Assembly: GCA_019636445.1 (NCBI GenBank)
Contig: JAHBXO010000010.1
Coordinates: 62,001 to 126,000, forward strand
From: Gemmataceae bacterium
Lineage (GTDB): Bacteria; Planctomycetota; Planctomycetia; Gemmatales; Gemmataceae
DNA length: 64,000 nucleotides
Direction: 5' to 3'
The notes beneath the pieces were generated by a model. The model did no database searches and was not told where the DNA came from. It saw only the letters and a list, made by a program, of their open reading frames with translations. Positions 54,103 to 63,376 of this stretch are shown here, in pieces. Both the position numbers and the translations under genes were made by a program. Position 1 is the stretch's first letter, and each line of letters starts with the position of its first letter.

Positions 54103-55209
54103 ATGCGTAAGTTGGCCTTTGTGATGGCCGGGTTCGTCCTGGCTCTGACCGTTCCGGCGTACGGGCAGGACAAGCCCGCGGCCCTGAGCCGTGCGGAGCT
54201 GGACAAGCGGATCGCGACGCTGATCTACGAGACCGTGAAGGACGGCGTGGACTTGTACAACGCCGGGAAAGTGGAGGAGTGCCTGCGGTTGTATCAGGGG
54301 TCGTTGAAGGTGATCGGCGGGCTTCTGGACCACCGGCCGACGACGGCGAAGGCGATCCAGGATGCGCTGGCGACGGCGAAGACGCAGCGGGCGGCCGACG
54401 GGGCGTTCACGCTGCGGGCGGCGCTGGACGGGGCGCAGAACGACGTGACGGGCCAGAAGCCGGGGAAGAAGGCGCTGTGGGACCGGCTGGGCGGGGAGCC
54501 GGCGGTGCGTGCGGTCGTGAAGGATTTCGTGCTGGCAGCCGCGCCGGACCCGAAGGTGAACTTCTTCCGCGACGGGAAGTACAAGCTGGACGCGGCGGGA
54601 GTGGATAAGCTCCAGCAACTGCTCGTGGAGATGATTTCGAGCGCGACGGGCGGACCGCTGAAGTACACGGGCCGCAGCATGAAGGAATCCCACAAGGGGA
54701 TGAAGATCACGGAGGCGGAGTTCGGCGCGCTGGCGGGGCACCTCGTGGCCACGCTGAAGAAGTTCAAGGTTCCGCAGGCGGAGATCGACGAGCTGGTCGG
54801 CATCGTGGCCAGCACGAAGGGCGACATCGTCGAGAAGCCGCTGTGGGATCGGCTGGGCGGTCAGAAGGCGGTCGAGGCCGTGATTCACGATTTCGTGGTC
54901 GCGGCCGCGGGGGATCCGAAGGTGAACTTCCTGCGCAACGGCAAGTACAAGCTGGACGCCGCCGGCGTGAAGAAGCTCGAAGGGCTGCTCGTGGAGCTGG
55001 TGTCGGCGACGACGAGCGGGCCGCTGAAGTATTCCGGCAAGAGCATGAAGGACTCGCACAAGGGGATGGAAATCACCGAGGCGGAGTTCGGCGCGCTGGC
55101 GGGGCACCTGGTGGATACCCTCAAGAAGTACAAGGTTCCGCAGGCGGAGATCGACGAACTGGTTGCCATCGTGGCAAGCACGAAGGCGGACATCGTCGAG
55201 AAGAAGTAA
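54103..55209 (+). CDS. Secreted protein with two tandem truncated hemoglobin domains
   Basis: A 368-residue protein from the ATG at 54103 with GGGAG upstream and a signal peptide ([21 protein letters not shown]). A helical region (about 25-115) is followed by two group I truncated-globin domains (about 123-243 and 245-366), each opening LWDRLGG and carrying a probable proximal heme His in ESHKGMKI (His198) or DSHKGMEI (His320). The B10 position, usually Tyr after DF in oxygen-binding trHbN proteins, is Val in both (DFV). The two domains are about 75% identical, so the duplication is recent. Export and the lost Tyr argue against a simple NO dioxygenase. Confidence 0.85.
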   Translation: MRKLAFVMAGFVLALTVPAYGQDKPAALSRAELDKRIATLIYETVKDGVDLYNAGKVEECLRLYQGSLKVIGGLLDHRPTTAKAIQDALATAKTQRAADGAFTLRAALDGAQNDVTGQKPGKKALWDRLGGEPAVRAVVKDFVLAAAPDPKVNFFRDGKYKLDAAGVDKLQQLLVEMISSATGGPLKYTGRSMKESHKGMKITEAEFGALAGHLVATLKKFKVPQAEIDELVGIVASTKGDIVEKPLWDRLGGQKAVEAVIHDFVVAAAGDPKVNFLRNGKYKLDAAGVKKLEGLLVELVSATTSGPLKYSGKSMKDSHKGMEITEAEFGALAGHLVDTLKKYKVPQAEIDELVAIVASTKADIVEKK

Positions 55210-55228
55210 TGGGATCGCCGATCGGATG

Positions 55229-55260
55229 CGACCGCCGCGCTTGCGGCGGTCGTTTCGTTT
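55229..55260 (+). terminator. Rho-independent terminator of the globin gene
   Basis: A 10-bp perfect stem CGACCGCCGC/GCGGCGGTCG with GCTT loop (55229-55252), followed by TTTCGTTT. It lies 19 bp past the globin stop and at the convergent end of the PDZ gene. Confidence 0.85.
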
Positions 55261-55663
55261 ACGGGTCGTCGTCTTCGGCGTTGGGGTTCGCGAGCCGGCG
55301 GGCGTTGGCGCGGATCTCGTCGTTCGCCTCGCCGAGCATGACGGTATAGGTGTGTTCGGCGCCGTCGCGGCGGACGACCACCTTGACTTTCGTTCCGGGG
55401 CGCAGGCCGAAGATGAACCGCTGCACGTCGGACGTCTGCCGGGCGGCGACGGAGCCGACTTTGAGAATCACGTCGCCGACCTTCAATCCGCTCCGGGCGA
55501 TGGGCAGGGCCGGGTCGATGGAGTTGATGAGGAGTTCGCCGTCGACGCCGAACTGGATGCCCATGCGTCCGATTTCGTAGGGGTCGGGCGGGGCGGGTTT
55601 CGGGGGCGCGCCCGCCGAGGCCACGGAGGCGGCGAGCAGGAGCGGCACGAGGGTACGGATCAC
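55259..55663 (-). CDS. Small secreted PDZ-domain protein
   Basis: A 134-residue protein starting at GTG 55663 with GGAGG seven bases upstream. A signal peptide ([17 protein letters not shown]) precedes one PDZ domain (about 28-115) with [25 protein letters not shown], the typical HtrA/Tsp-like ligand-binding unit. No protease domain is attached, so it would act as an adaptor or scaffold in the envelope. It ends convergently with the globin gene. Confidence 0.8.
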   Translation of the reverse strand: MIRTLVPLLLAASVASAGAPPKPAPPDPYEIGRMGIQFGVDGELLINSIDPALPIARSGLKVGDVILKVGSVAARQTSDVQRFIFGLRPGTKVKVVVRRDGAEHTYTVMLGEANDEIRANARRLANPNAEDDDP

Positions 55664-55766
55664 GGCGATTCCTCCGCGGCGGACGGAGTCATTATCCACG
55701 GGCCGACGAGGAAGGGAAAGCCCGATCGCGGACTTCGGATGTCGTGGACCTACAATTCCCGGACCG

Positions 55767-56360
55767 ATGAAAGCCGCGCTCAAGATCGTCCTGCATGCCG
55801 TCGCGACCGTTCTCGTGTCGCCCTGGATACTCGTGTACTTCCTCGGCGTGCTGGTGCTGGGGAAGGATCGCGCGCTCGAGGGCGCCTCGCAGGCGCTTGC
55901 GCCGCTGCCGGGGCTGACGGGAATCTACCTGCGGCGCGCGTTCCTGTGCGTCGTGCTCGCGCATTGCGATCGCTCGGCGGAGGTCGGCTTCGGCACGCTG
56001 TTCTCGCAGGCGGGCGCCATGATCGACGCGAACGTCTACGTCGGCCCGCGCTGCCACCTCGGCCTCGTGCACCTCGAGCGCGACGTGCTGGTCGCCGCCG
56101 GCGTGCACATCCCGAGCGGGGCGCAGACGCACCACTTCGACGACCCGACCGTGCCCATCAAGGAGCAGGGGGGCGCACGGACGATGGTGACGATCGGCGC
56201 GGGGGCGTGGATTGGCAGCGCGGCCGTGGTAATGGCGGACGTCGGCGCGGGGAGCATCGTCGCGGCCGGGTCGGTCGTGACGAAGCCGGTGCCGCCCAAC
56301 ATGATCGTCGGCGGCGTGCCGGCGAAGGTGATCCGCGGACGTTTCGAGAACCGGATATGA
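55767..56360 (+). CDS. Hexapeptide-repeat (LbetaH) acyltransferase
   Basis: A 197-residue protein. Residues 8-35 are hydrophobic and may associate with the membrane. From about 70 onward there are hexapeptide turns: [29 protein letters not shown], and [49 protein letters not shown], the closing signature of the maltose/serine O-acetyltransferase family. It probably O-acylates a sugar. Its stop overlaps the start of the endonuclease III gene (ATGA). Confidence 0.88.
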   Translation: MKAALKIVLHAVATVLVSPWILVYFLGVLVLGKDRALEGASQALAPLPGLTGIYLRRAFLCVVLAHCDRSAEVGFGTLFSQAGAMIDANVYVGPRCHLGLVHLERDVLVAAGVHIPSGAQTHHFDDPTVPIKEQGGARTMVTIGAGAWIGSAAVVMADVGAGSIVAAGSVVTKPVPPNMIVGGVPAKVIRGRFENRI

Positions 56361-56998
56361 AGGTCCCGTCCGCCGCGAAGCGAACGCCGGCGATCCTCGC
56401 CGAACTAGCAGGGCTGTACCCGGACGCGCAGACGGAGCTGGACTTCCAGACGCCATTGCAACTGATGGTCGCGGTGATGCTGTCGGCGCAGTGCACCGAC
56501 AAGCGCGTGAACCTCGTGACGCCGGCGCTGTTCGCGCGCTACCGGGCGGCGAAGGACTATGCCGACGCGGACCGGGCGGAACTCGAAGGGTACATCCAGT
56601 CGACGGGGTTCTACCGGAACAAGGCGAAGAACATCCAGGCCGCGTGCCGGGCACTGGTGGAGCGGCACGGGGGCGAGGTGCCGCGGACGCTGGAGGAGCT
56701 GACGGCGCTGCCGGGCCTCGGGCGCAAGAGCGCGAACTGCGTGCTGGGCGACGCGTTCGGCGTGCCGGGCATCACGGTGGATACGCACGTCGGCCGGCTG
56801 GCGCGGCGGCTCGGGCTGACGACGCGGACCGACCCGGTGAAGGTCGAACTGGACTTGATGGACCTGTGGCCACAGGAGTCGTGGACCGACGCGAGCCACC
56901 GGCTGATCCTGCACGGCCGGCGCGTCTGCGCCGCGCGCAAGCCGAATTGCGAGGTGTGTACGCTGGCGAAGCACTGCCCGAAGGTCGGCGTGGCGTGA
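56357..56998 (+). CDS. nth: Endonuclease III
   Basis: A 213-residue protein from the ATG at 56357. The helix-hairpin-helix [12 protein letters not shown] contains the catalytic Lys near 122, the catalytic Asp lies in [14 protein letters not shown] near 140, and a [4Fe-4S] cluster motif C-x6-C-x2-C-x5-C is at about 194-210. It removes oxidised pyrimidines from DNA and cleaves the abasic site. It is coupled by four bases to the acyltransferase gene; no functional link is evident. Confidence 0.96.
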   Translation: MKVPSAAKRTPAILAELAGLYPDAQTELDFQTPLQLMVAVMLSAQCTDKRVNLVTPALFARYRAAKDYADADRAELEGYIQSTGFYRNKAKNIQAACRALVERHGGEVPRTLEELTALPGLGRKSANCVLGDAFGVPGITVDTHVGRLARRLGLTTRTDPVKVELDLMDLWPQESWTDASHRLILHGRRVCAARKPNCEVCTLAKHCPKVGVA

Positions 56999-57022
56999 GG
57001 GGCGATCGCCATCGATCGCCCC
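56999..57022. terminator. Bidirectional hairpin between nth and the thioredoxin-fold gene
   Basis: A 10-bp perfect stem GGGGCGATCG/CGATCGCCCC with CCAT loop, at the end of two convergent genes. T-tracts are poor on both sides, so termination is inferred from position and stem strength. Confidence 0.55.
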
Positions 57023-57032
57023 ATTCAACGGA

Positions 57033-58871
57033 TCACTTCACCAATTTCTCGATCTCCTCGGCCGCGAAGGCGAGCTGGGCGTTCTTGTTCGCGACCTTCC
57101 CGTCCTTGCCGACGAGCATCAGGTGCGTGCCGATGATGCCGTACTGGGTGCCCAGGCTGCCATCGGGGCTGAAGAGGTGCGCGCCCGGCAGGCTGGCGTC
57201 GCGAGCGGCTTGTGTCGCGGCCTTCGCGTCGGCGTCCAGACAGACCGTCACAACTTTCACCTTGCCGGCATACTTCGCCTCGAGCGCCGCCAGTTCCTTG
57301 GCGTCCGCCTTGAGGCCGCCGTGGAAGCTGCCCCAGAAGTATACGATCGTCGCCGTGCCGCCGAGCTGCGCGAGGTTCAGCGGCTTGCCGTCGAGCGTCG
57401 TTCCGGCGAGCGCCAGCGCCTGGCCTTCGCTGTCCAGCCGGCGGATCGACCCGGCCGCCTGCGCGGCGAGCTGGTGCGTCGGGAAGGTCTTCACGATCGC
57501 GGCGTAGTTCGCCTTCGCCTCCGTTTCGCCCTTCGCGCCGTTCTGCTCTTCGGCGAGGGCGAGGCGGTAATGCGCTTCGGCCGTCTCGTCGATGGCCGGG
57601 TACGATTTGATGAACGCGGTCAGCGACTCGCGCCACCAGGTCTGCACGTCGCCGATCTCCTTCGGCTTGGTGCTGGCGGCGACGAGCTTGGTGGTGTATT
57701 CGAGGCCGAGGACGCGGAACGCGGCGAAGCCGGCGAGGGGCGAGCCTTTTGCGACCTTGTCGATCTGCGCCTGCCACGCCACGAGTTGCTTGCCGCTGTC
57801 GGCATCGCCGCCTTCGGCGGCGGCGACGTACGCGTCGAGCAGTTGCTTGATGAACACCGATTGCTGCTCGTGGCCCTGCAGCTTGGTGACGACGGCGGCG
57901 AGAACCGCGGCGCGCTCCACCTGGTACTTCGTGTACTCCGGCGTGCCATAGGCCGGCACCGGCACCCCTTGCATCTTCACCAGCGCGTCCTGGACTTCCT
58001 TCGGAAACTCGACGGAGCCGCCGACCGGGCCGGCGTCGGCCGCCGGCGCGCCGGGTAGGGGGCCGTCGACGAGTTTCCACGCGCGGCCGACCTGCACGAT
58101 CTCGCCGAGCTGGAACGTCACGGCGCGATTGTCCGCGCCGGTGTCGACGAGGATGCCCGCGTTGCGGTGCCGGACGAAGTCGGTGCGGCCCTGGAACTCA
58201 TCCGCCGGCGTCGTCTCCGGCGTCCAGAGTTCGACGTGCACCCACTTCGATTTTTCGGTGAGCTTCAACTCGGCAACGGCGGTCTGGAACCGTTCGACGG
58301 CCTTGGCGCTCCGTGCGACGAGCGCCTGCACCTGTGCCGCCGGCAGGCCGATCGCTTGGAGTTCCTTTTGTGTCACGAGCAGCGATTGCAGCTTGGCGCG
58401 GTCGTTGCGGACGAGCGCGTCGAAGACTTCCTTGCTGACCTCTTCGGGCGAAATGGCTTCCCAGACGTCGATGGAACCGTTGCCGTCGGTGTCGACGCCG
58501 ACCTTGCTGCCGTTGGCGCCGAGCCAGCGGTACTGCTTGCCGGTGGGGACGTCGGTCTCGCGGTAGACTTCCTGCCCATCGCGGTAGAAGGACAGGATGT
58601 TGTAGGTCTTGGCGCCGACGGCGAGGAAGCGGCGGACGGGCTTGTTGTTGGCGTCGGCGAGGATGTAGCCGACGGGGTTGGCGGCGTCCGGGTAGGGGAC
58701 GACGCGCAGGCGCGCGGCGTCGGCGGGCGCGAGCGGCGTCACGGCGACGCCGGGCTGTTTGGGTTGCACGGCGGCCATTTCGTCCGCGCGGGGCACGGGC
58801 GGGGCGGCCATGGCGCTCCCGAAGCCGGCCAGCAGGGTGAGGGAGGCGAGGACTCGCGTGGTGATGGTCAT
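57033..58871 (-). CDS. Secreted TlpA-like thioredoxin-fold protein lacking the CXXC
   Basis: A 612-residue protein from the ATG at 58871 with GGAG upstream and a signal peptide (MTITTRVLASLTLLAGFGSAMA). The long middle region (about 60-480) is mostly helical and unrecognised apart from a possible TPR-like stretch near 400-460. Residues about 480-610 form a TlpA/AhpC-like thioredoxin domain (GTTLDGKPLNLAQLGG, YFWGSFHGG, PDGSLGTQYGIIGTHLMLVGKDG). The redox motif that reads WCxxC in TlpA is SFHGG here, and no cysteine is nearby, so it cannot be a thiol oxidoreductase in the usual sense. Confidence 0.85.
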   Translation of the reverse strand: MTITTRVLASLTLLAGFGSAMAAPPVPRADEMAAVQPKQPGVAVTPLAPADAARLRVVPYPDAANPVGYILADANNKPVRRFLAVGAKTYNILSFYRDGQEVYRETDVPTGKQYRWLGANGSKVGVDTDGNGSIDVWEAISPEEVSKEVFDALVRNDRAKLQSLLVTQKELQAIGLPAAQVQALVARSAKAVERFQTAVAELKLTEKSKWVHVELWTPETTPADEFQGRTDFVRHRNAGILVDTGADNRAVTFQLGEIVQVGRAWKLVDGPLPGAPAADAGPVGGSVEFPKEVQDALVKMQGVPVPAYGTPEYTKYQVERAAVLAAVVTKLQGHEQQSVFIKQLLDAYVAAAEGGDADSGKQLVAWQAQIDKVAKGSPLAGFAAFRVLGLEYTTKLVAASTKPKEIGDVQTWWRESLTAFIKSYPAIDETAEAHYRLALAEEQNGAKGETEAKANYAAIVKTFPTHQLAAQAAGSIRRLDSEGQALALAGTTLDGKPLNLAQLGGTATIVYFWGSFHGGLKADAKELAALEAKYAGKVKVVTVCLDADAKAATQAARDASLPGAHLFSPDGSLGTQYGIIGTHLMLVGKDGKVANKNAQLAFAAEEIEKLVK

Positions 58872-59057
58872 CCGGGTTTCTCCTTCGCGCAGTGCGGCCT
58901 CGATCGCGGAACGAAGCCTCACAATCGTCATCGACCGCGCAACCGGCACAAGTTGAGGGAAAATGGCGGCCGGGGGAAGCGGCCGGAGCCGGGTCGAATT
59001 CCGCGCGGGCAGCGAGTGGTCGAGTGGTAGAATGCGCAGGACCGAGAGGAGATCGTT

Positions 59058-59294
59058 ATGAGTCAGGAACAAATCCTATTGCAGTTGGCCGAGCTGCAAC
59101 GAGCGAATGCGGCACTGACGAAAGAAGTGTCCGCGCTCAAGCGGGATCGAGATCGGCTCGTTGTCGAAATGCAACGCAATCTCCCTCCGCTAACCGAAGC
59201 GGAGATGGCTGAGGCTCTCGCAAATGGCGAAAGCTTGTCGAGCATCATTGATCGAATCGCAACCGAGTGCGGGGTCTCCGTCCATGGCCGCTGA
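59058..59294 (+). CDS. Small coiled-coil protein, possible antitoxin
   Basis: A 78-residue protein with GAGGAG upstream. Residues about 5-40 form a coiled coil rich in Leu, Glu and Arg (LLQLAELQRANAALTKEVSAL), followed by a Pro break and a helical C-terminus. No known motif. Its stop overlaps the start of the next gene by 11 bases, so both form an operon. Length, coupling and the nature of the second protein suggest an antitoxin, but this is not proven. Confidence 0.55.
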   Translation: MSQEQILLQLAELQRANAALTKEVSALKRDRDRLVVEMQRNLPPLTEAEMAEALANGESLSSIIDRIATECGVSVHGR

Positions 59295-59604
59295 GCGTCG
59301 GTACAAGGTGGCCCACGTTCGAGTCGTACTCGATCGCGTCGAAAAACTGGGACGTATGGCGGCGACGTTGGGCCATTGGGTTTGGTTCGTGGACGCGATG
59401 AGAGCCATCGAGGATCGCTTGCAATCCGATCCCGAATCCTGGGGCGACCCGCAATTCGATTATCCCTCCGCGAGACTTCGAAATTATCAAGCTTACCACG
59501 AACAGTTTGTGGTGAACTACGCGATCCACTTGGATCAGCCCGTCGTATTCGTGCGTTCCATCGAATTGATGTCGGGGTCGCCGCTGTTCGGACAGGAAGG
59601 CTGA
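59284..59604 (+). CDS. Possible ParE/RelE-like toxin
   Basis: A 106-residue protein from the ATG at 59284, within the end of the preceding gene. The C-terminal part (LRNYQAYHEQFVVNYAIHLDQPVVFVRSIELMSG) has the closing beta-strand pattern of RelE/ParE-fold toxins, in which a hydrophobic strand with V-x-Y-A/x-x-x leads to a VFV strand. Clear catalytic residues cannot be assigned. Its last 70 bases overlap the convergent gene at 59535. Confidence 0.5.
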   Translation: MAAERRYKVAHVRVVLDRVEKLGRMAATLGHWVWFVDAMRAIEDRLQSDPESWGDPQFDYPSARLRNYQAYHEQFVVNYAIHLDQPVVFVRSIELMSGSPLFGQEG

Positions 59605-60098
59605 TCGCTTTGCATTACACGATTCATTGATTCGCTCGGTTCAAATGCGGTCGCGAGCGTCAGCGTCGTCGCCAGTTGCCAGACCGGGATCGCAACCAGC
59701 GCACTCGCCAATCCAAACTCGGTGAAGATGCCAACGGTCAGGATCAACGGTGCGAGCGAGCCGGCCCAGAGTGTCCGACGATGAGCGAGTCGGACTCGTT
59801 CAGACGTTTCGTCCCCCATTTCGGCCAACATGAAGAACGTCCCGAGGAAGCCGCCAAGACACGCCGCGTAAGGGCTGAACGTCATCACGACGACCGCGAC
59901 CGGATAGCCGAAGCAACCCAGTGCAACGGTGCCGAGAGTCGATGGCCACGACCGGCCGAGCATTCGCGAGAACGGCGCCAAGACCAGGAAAGAATAGACG
60001 ACACCGACACAGAGATAAGGATGCAGGAAGAACGCCGGCACCGATAGGACGGCCGACAGAAGGCCGCAGAATAAAAGGGTCATCGATCTCGACATCAT
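59535..60098 (-). CDS. Multi-pass membrane protein of unknown function
   Basis: A 187-residue protein; GGGAGG lies one base before the ATG at 60098 and four before an immediately following ATG at 60095, which is therefore also a good start. About five hydrophobic segments (8-25, 30-45, 55-75, 78-92, 112-150) are followed by a polar tail of some 30 residues. No family recognised. The 3' end overlaps the ParE-like gene by 70 bp, an unusually long convergent overlap. Confidence 0.7.
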   Translation of the reverse strand: MMSRSMTLLFCGLLSAVLSVPAFFLHPYLCVGVVYSFLVLAPFSRMLGRSWPSTLGTVALGCFGYPVAVVVMTFSPYAACLGGFLGTFFMLAEMGDETSERVRLAHRRTLWAGSLAPLILTVGIFTEFGLASALVAIPVWQLATTLTLATAFEPSESMNRVMQSDQPSCPNSGDPDINSMERTNTTG

Positions 60099-60141
60099 TC
60101 CTCCCGGTGAATCAACCGCCGAGAGGTGCTGTCCGACAACG

Positions 60142-60175
60142 AAGAAGCCCGCGGACGATCGTCCGCGGGCTTCTT
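60142..60175. terminator. Perfect 34-bp palindromic terminator
   Basis: A 15-bp stem (AAGAAGCCCGCGGAC and its complement) enclosing GATC, so the entire 34 bases are self-complementary. It ends in TTCTT on either strand and lies 17 bp past the stop at 60192. Confidence 0.8.
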
Positions 60176-60191
60176 GGTATTCCAGTACCGA

Positions 60192-60875
60192 TTACTTCCC
60201 TTCGATGTACTCCACCAGCTCGATCGTCGCTTCGTAGTTGTTGATGGTGTAGCTCAGCTTCACCATCCCCTTGCCGGCCGCGTACCACGCCTTCACGCTG
60301 GTCTTCGTGCCGGCGACGTCCAGGTCCGGGGCGTCCACCACGATCGTCTCGTATTCCTTGCCGTCCTTCGTCTTGATCTTTTCCTTCGTGTCCTTGATCG
60401 TGTACTTGCCCTTGAGCGGTTGCTCCTGGATCTTCGAGTCGATGGTCCAGTTGCCATCCTTCGCGGGCGGAAGCGCGAGGATCTTCACGGGCGGCGTGAT
60501 TGGGCTGTCGTTGATCTTGGTGCGGTAGACGCCGTCGGCCTGGACCTTCACGGTCTCCTTGGCGACCGCGCGGGTCTGGACGTACGTGCCGAGGGTCGCC
60601 TCGCCGTCCTTCACGCTCTCGACGCGGATTTCCACGTCCTGGGCATCGCCGAGCTTGTACTTCCACTTGGCGCCGGCCTTGAGCGGGAAGAACTCGCTCG
60701 TCGCCGCGGGCGCGGCCGGCGCGGCGGGTTCCGCCTTCTTGGGTTCTTCCTTCTTCGGCTCTTCCTTCTTGGGAGCTTCCGTCTTGGGGGCTTCCTTCTT
60801 CGTTTCGGCCGGGTTCTGCGCCAGCGCGAACGTGGCGAAGCCGAAGATGGCGAGACCGCCGAGGATACGTCGCAT
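60192..60875 (-). CDS. Secreted protein with Lys/Glu/Pro-rich linker, unknown function
   Basis: A 227-residue protein from the ATG at 60875 with GAGAGAG upstream. A signal peptide (MRRILGGLAIFGFATFALA) is followed by a repetitive KKEEPKKEEP-type linker (about 25-60) and a beta-rich domain (about 60-227) opening with FFPLKAGAKWKYKLGD. That start is typical of planctomycete and other secreted proteins of unknown role with a YxL/KW-Y fold. A long palindromic terminator follows. Confidence 0.78.
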   Translation of the reverse strand: MRRILGGLAIFGFATFALAQNPAETKKEAPKTEAPKKEEPKKEEPKKAEPAAPAAPAATSEFFPLKAGAKWKYKLGDAQDVEIRVESVKDGEATLGTYVQTRAVAKETVKVQADGVYRTKINDSPITPPVKILALPPAKDGNWTIDSKIQEQPLKGKYTIKDTKEKIKTKDGKEYETIVVDAPDLDVAGTKTSVKAWYAAGKGMVKLSYTINNYEATIELVEYIEGK

Positions 60876-60935
60876 TGAAACTCTCTCCACGAATGGGGTT
60901 CTGGTTGTATAGGGACAATCGTTCGCGCGTGAAGG

Positions 60936-62459
60936 CTACGGCAGCTTCGGTTCGGTCAGCTTCTCGCCGGCGAGCGCCTTCGCGACCGGTGCGGCTCCGG
61001 CGAACGATTTGCCGTCGATCGGCGCCCATTTGGCGCTCAATCCGGCGGAAATCGCATGATACCCTTCTGGCGCCGCCGCGAGCCAGCCCGCTTCGCCCGC
61101 CCAGAGCGTCGCCAGCAACCGGCCGGTTTCCACGTCGTAAAGCCGTGTCTGCCCGTCGGCGCTCCCGGCCGCGACACGCTTCCCGGCCGCGTCGGGGGCC
61201 ACCGCGTATACGACGGAACCCGGCGCGAGGGTTCGAATTGCGGCGCCGGTTTGCGGATTCCACAGCCGCACCGTCCGGTCCGACCCGGCGCTTACGGCCA
61301 ACTTCCCGGCCTTGTCGAAGGCGATCTCGTTCACACCCTCGCCGTGCCCCGCCTGCCGCCGGACGCGCTCGCCCGTCGTCGCGTCCCACCAGAACAGTTG
61401 CGGCTCCAGCCCGGACGTGACGACCTGTGCCCCGTCCGGCCGCACCGCCACGGCCAACACCTCGTTCTCCATCCCGCTGAAGGTCAGCCGGCTTTTGCCG
61501 CTCGCCGCGTCCACGACACGCCCGGTACGGTCCTTGCTCGCCGTCGCGTACCAGTCCCCCTTCGGCGCGAACGCCACGGAATAGACGAAGTCCGAATGCC
61601 CGGTGAAGGTGTGGACCGGTTTGCCGTCCGCGACGGACCAGAGCTTTACCGTCTTGTCGAAGCTGGCCGAGGCGAGCTTCGATCCGTCGGGCGAGAAGGA
61701 GACGCACGAGACGACATCCGCATGGCCGCCGAGGGTGTGCAGGAGTTTCCAGTCCTTCGTCGAGAACAGCCGCAAGTCGCCGCGGACCGAGGGCTGCCCG
61801 CCGGCGACGGCGAGGAGCGAACCGTCCGGACTGAACTTCAGATCGTTGACGGCGGCGAGGACGTTCGTCAGCGTCGTCGGCTGCACGGTCTTCAGGTCCC
61901 ACACGGTCACGCGACCGTAGGTGCCGACGGCGAGTTTGGAGCCATCGGGGCTGAACGCGACCGCCGCGACCGGCGGCAGCGGGCCGACGGGCAGCGATAA
62001 CTCCAATGGCTTCCCCTTCGATTTCACCGTGAAAGGGAAGGTGACCTCGAGCGTCCGCCGTGGGCGGACGGTGGTGGTGACGGTCTCGTCCTCCTTCGGC
62101 TTCACGCCTTCGGCCGCGCCGGTCTCGACCCACTTTCGCAGGATCGCGATCTGCTCCGCTTCCAGCGGGTCGGCGTCCAGCGGCATCCGCCGCTTCGGAT
62201 CCTTCGACTTCAGCAGCGTGATCAACAACGACTCGTCCGGCTTACCGACCTTCAGCACCGGAACCTTGCCGCCCTTCTTGATGAGTTCCGGCGTGTTGAG
62301 TGCGAGGCCGCCGGAAACGTCCGGCTCGTCGAGTTTGCGTTCGTTGTGGCAGACGGTGCAGTGCTTCCGCAGGATCGGCCGCACGTCCGCCCAGTACGTG
62401 GGATCGGCGGCGGCGGAGTTGGAAACGAGAAGCAACGCGATGACGACGGAACGGATCAT
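60936..62459 (-). CDS. Secreted CxxCH (cytochrome c-like) protein with WD40 propeller
   Basis: A 507-residue protein from the ATG at 62459 with a signal peptide (MIRSVVIALLLVSNSAAA). The N-terminal domain has the planctomycete-type heme-binding context YWADVRPILRKHCTVCHNE with CTVCH near 35-39, and later RRMPLDADPL. Residues about 150-490 carry seven WD40-like repeats (AFSPDGSKLAVG, KFSPDGSLLAV, SFSPDGSKLASASFDKTVKLW and others). A distant Met/His in RRMPLD could be the second heme ligand. Such proteins are typical of planctomycetes and often accompany PSD-domain proteins, but none is next to it. Confidence 0.9.
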   Translation of the reverse strand: MIRSVVIALLLVSNSAAADPTYWADVRPILRKHCTVCHNERKLDEPDVSGGLALNTPELIKKGGKVPVLKVGKPDESLLITLLKSKDPKRRMPLDADPLEAEQIAILRKWVETGAAEGVKPKEDETVTTTVRPRRTLEVTFPFTVKSKGKPLELSLPVGPLPPVAAVAFSPDGSKLAVGTYGRVTVWDLKTVQPTTLTNVLAAVNDLKFSPDGSLLAVAGGQPSVRGDLRLFSTKDWKLLHTLGGHADVVSCVSFSPDGSKLASASFDKTVKLWSVADGKPVHTFTGHSDFVYSVAFAPKGDWYATASKDRTGRVVDAASGKSRLTFSGMENEVLAVAVRPDGAQVVTSGLEPQLFWWDATTGERVRRQAGHGEGVNEIAFDKAGKLAVSAGSDRTVRLWNPQTGAAIRTLAPGSVVYAVAPDAAGKRVAAGSADGQTRLYDVETGRLLATLWAGEAGWLAAAPEGYHAISAGLSAKWAPIDGKSFAGAAPVAKALAGEKLTEPKLP

Positions 62460-62540
62460 GCTGGATCTCGAAGTCGAAATGGGACGATCGGCAGGTCTTC
62501 CTACATTACCAGAAACCATCGCCCCCGCGGAGGCCATCCC

Positions 62541-63374
62541 ATGTCGCGCGTCCTCTCCGACGACCAAGTCCGGCAATACCGCGTCGACGGCTACACCCTC
62601 GCCCGCGGACTCTTCGACCGCGACGAGATCGAATTGCTCCACCGCAGCGCCAAGGAAGACAACGAACTCGACAAGCGCTCCTTCGGCCGCGCCGACGGCG
62701 AAGGCGGCGTCGTGCGGCTCTCGCTCTGGAACCACCCCGGCGACGGCATCTACGGCCAGTTCGCCCGCTGCGAACGCATGGTCCGCAGCTGCGAAAAACT
62801 CCTGGAGGGCGAGGTCTACCACTACCACTCGAAGATGATCCTCAAGGACGCCAAGGTCGGCGGCGCGTGGGCCTGGCACCAGGACTACGGCTACTGGTAC
62901 CAGAACGGCGTCCTCTTCCCGCTGCTGACGAGCGTCTTCATCGCCGTCGACCCGTGCACGAAGCAGAACGGCTGCCTGCAGGTATTGAAAGGTTCGCACC
63001 ACGCCGGCCGGATCAACCACGTGCTGACGGGCGATCAGGCCGGCGCCGATCGCGAACGCGTGGACGAGCTGATGAAGCGGCTGGAGCTGGTGTACCTGGA
63101 GATGGAGCCGGGGGATGCGCTGTTCTTCGATTCGAACCTGCTGCACCGCAGCGACCAGAACAAATCGGATCAAGCCCGCTGGAGCATGATCTGCTGCTAC
63201 AACGCGGCCCGGAACGACCCGTACAAGGAGAGCCATCACCCGCGGTACACGCCGCTCGACGTGGTACCGGACACGGCGATCCGGTCCGTGGGCGTGAAGC
63301 GCTTCGCCGACAGCGGCGACGTGGCGTGGCTGGAGGATCGGAAGGACATCAGTGCGAGAAGGCTGGAGGGGTGA
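62541..63374 (+). CDS. Phytanoyl-CoA dioxygenase family (PhyH) oxygenase
   Basis: A 277-residue protein of the Fe(II)/2-oxoglutarate PhyH family. The iron-binding HxD is in WHQDYGYWYQNG (near 113-115), the second histidine in NLLHRSDQN (near 202), and a likely 2-oxoglutarate Arg near 212. KQNGCLQVLKGSHHAG fits the conserved strand. These enzymes hydroxylate small organic compounds, from phytanoyl-CoA to ectoine. It is divergent from the CxxCH-WD40 gene (gap 62460-62540). Confidence 0.92.
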   Translation: MSRVLSDDQVRQYRVDGYTLARGLFDRDEIELLHRSAKEDNELDKRSFGRADGEGGVVRLSLWNHPGDGIYGQFARCERMVRSCEKLLEGEVYHYHSKMILKDAKVGGAWAWHQDYGYWYQNGVLFPLLTSVFIAVDPCTKQNGCLQVLKGSHHAGRINHVLTGDQAGADRERVDELMKRLELVYLEMEPGDALFFDSNLLHRSDQNKSDQARWSMICCYNAARNDPYKESHHPRYTPLDVVPDTAIRSVGVKRFADSGDVAWLEDRKDISARRLEG

Positions 63375-63376
63375 GA

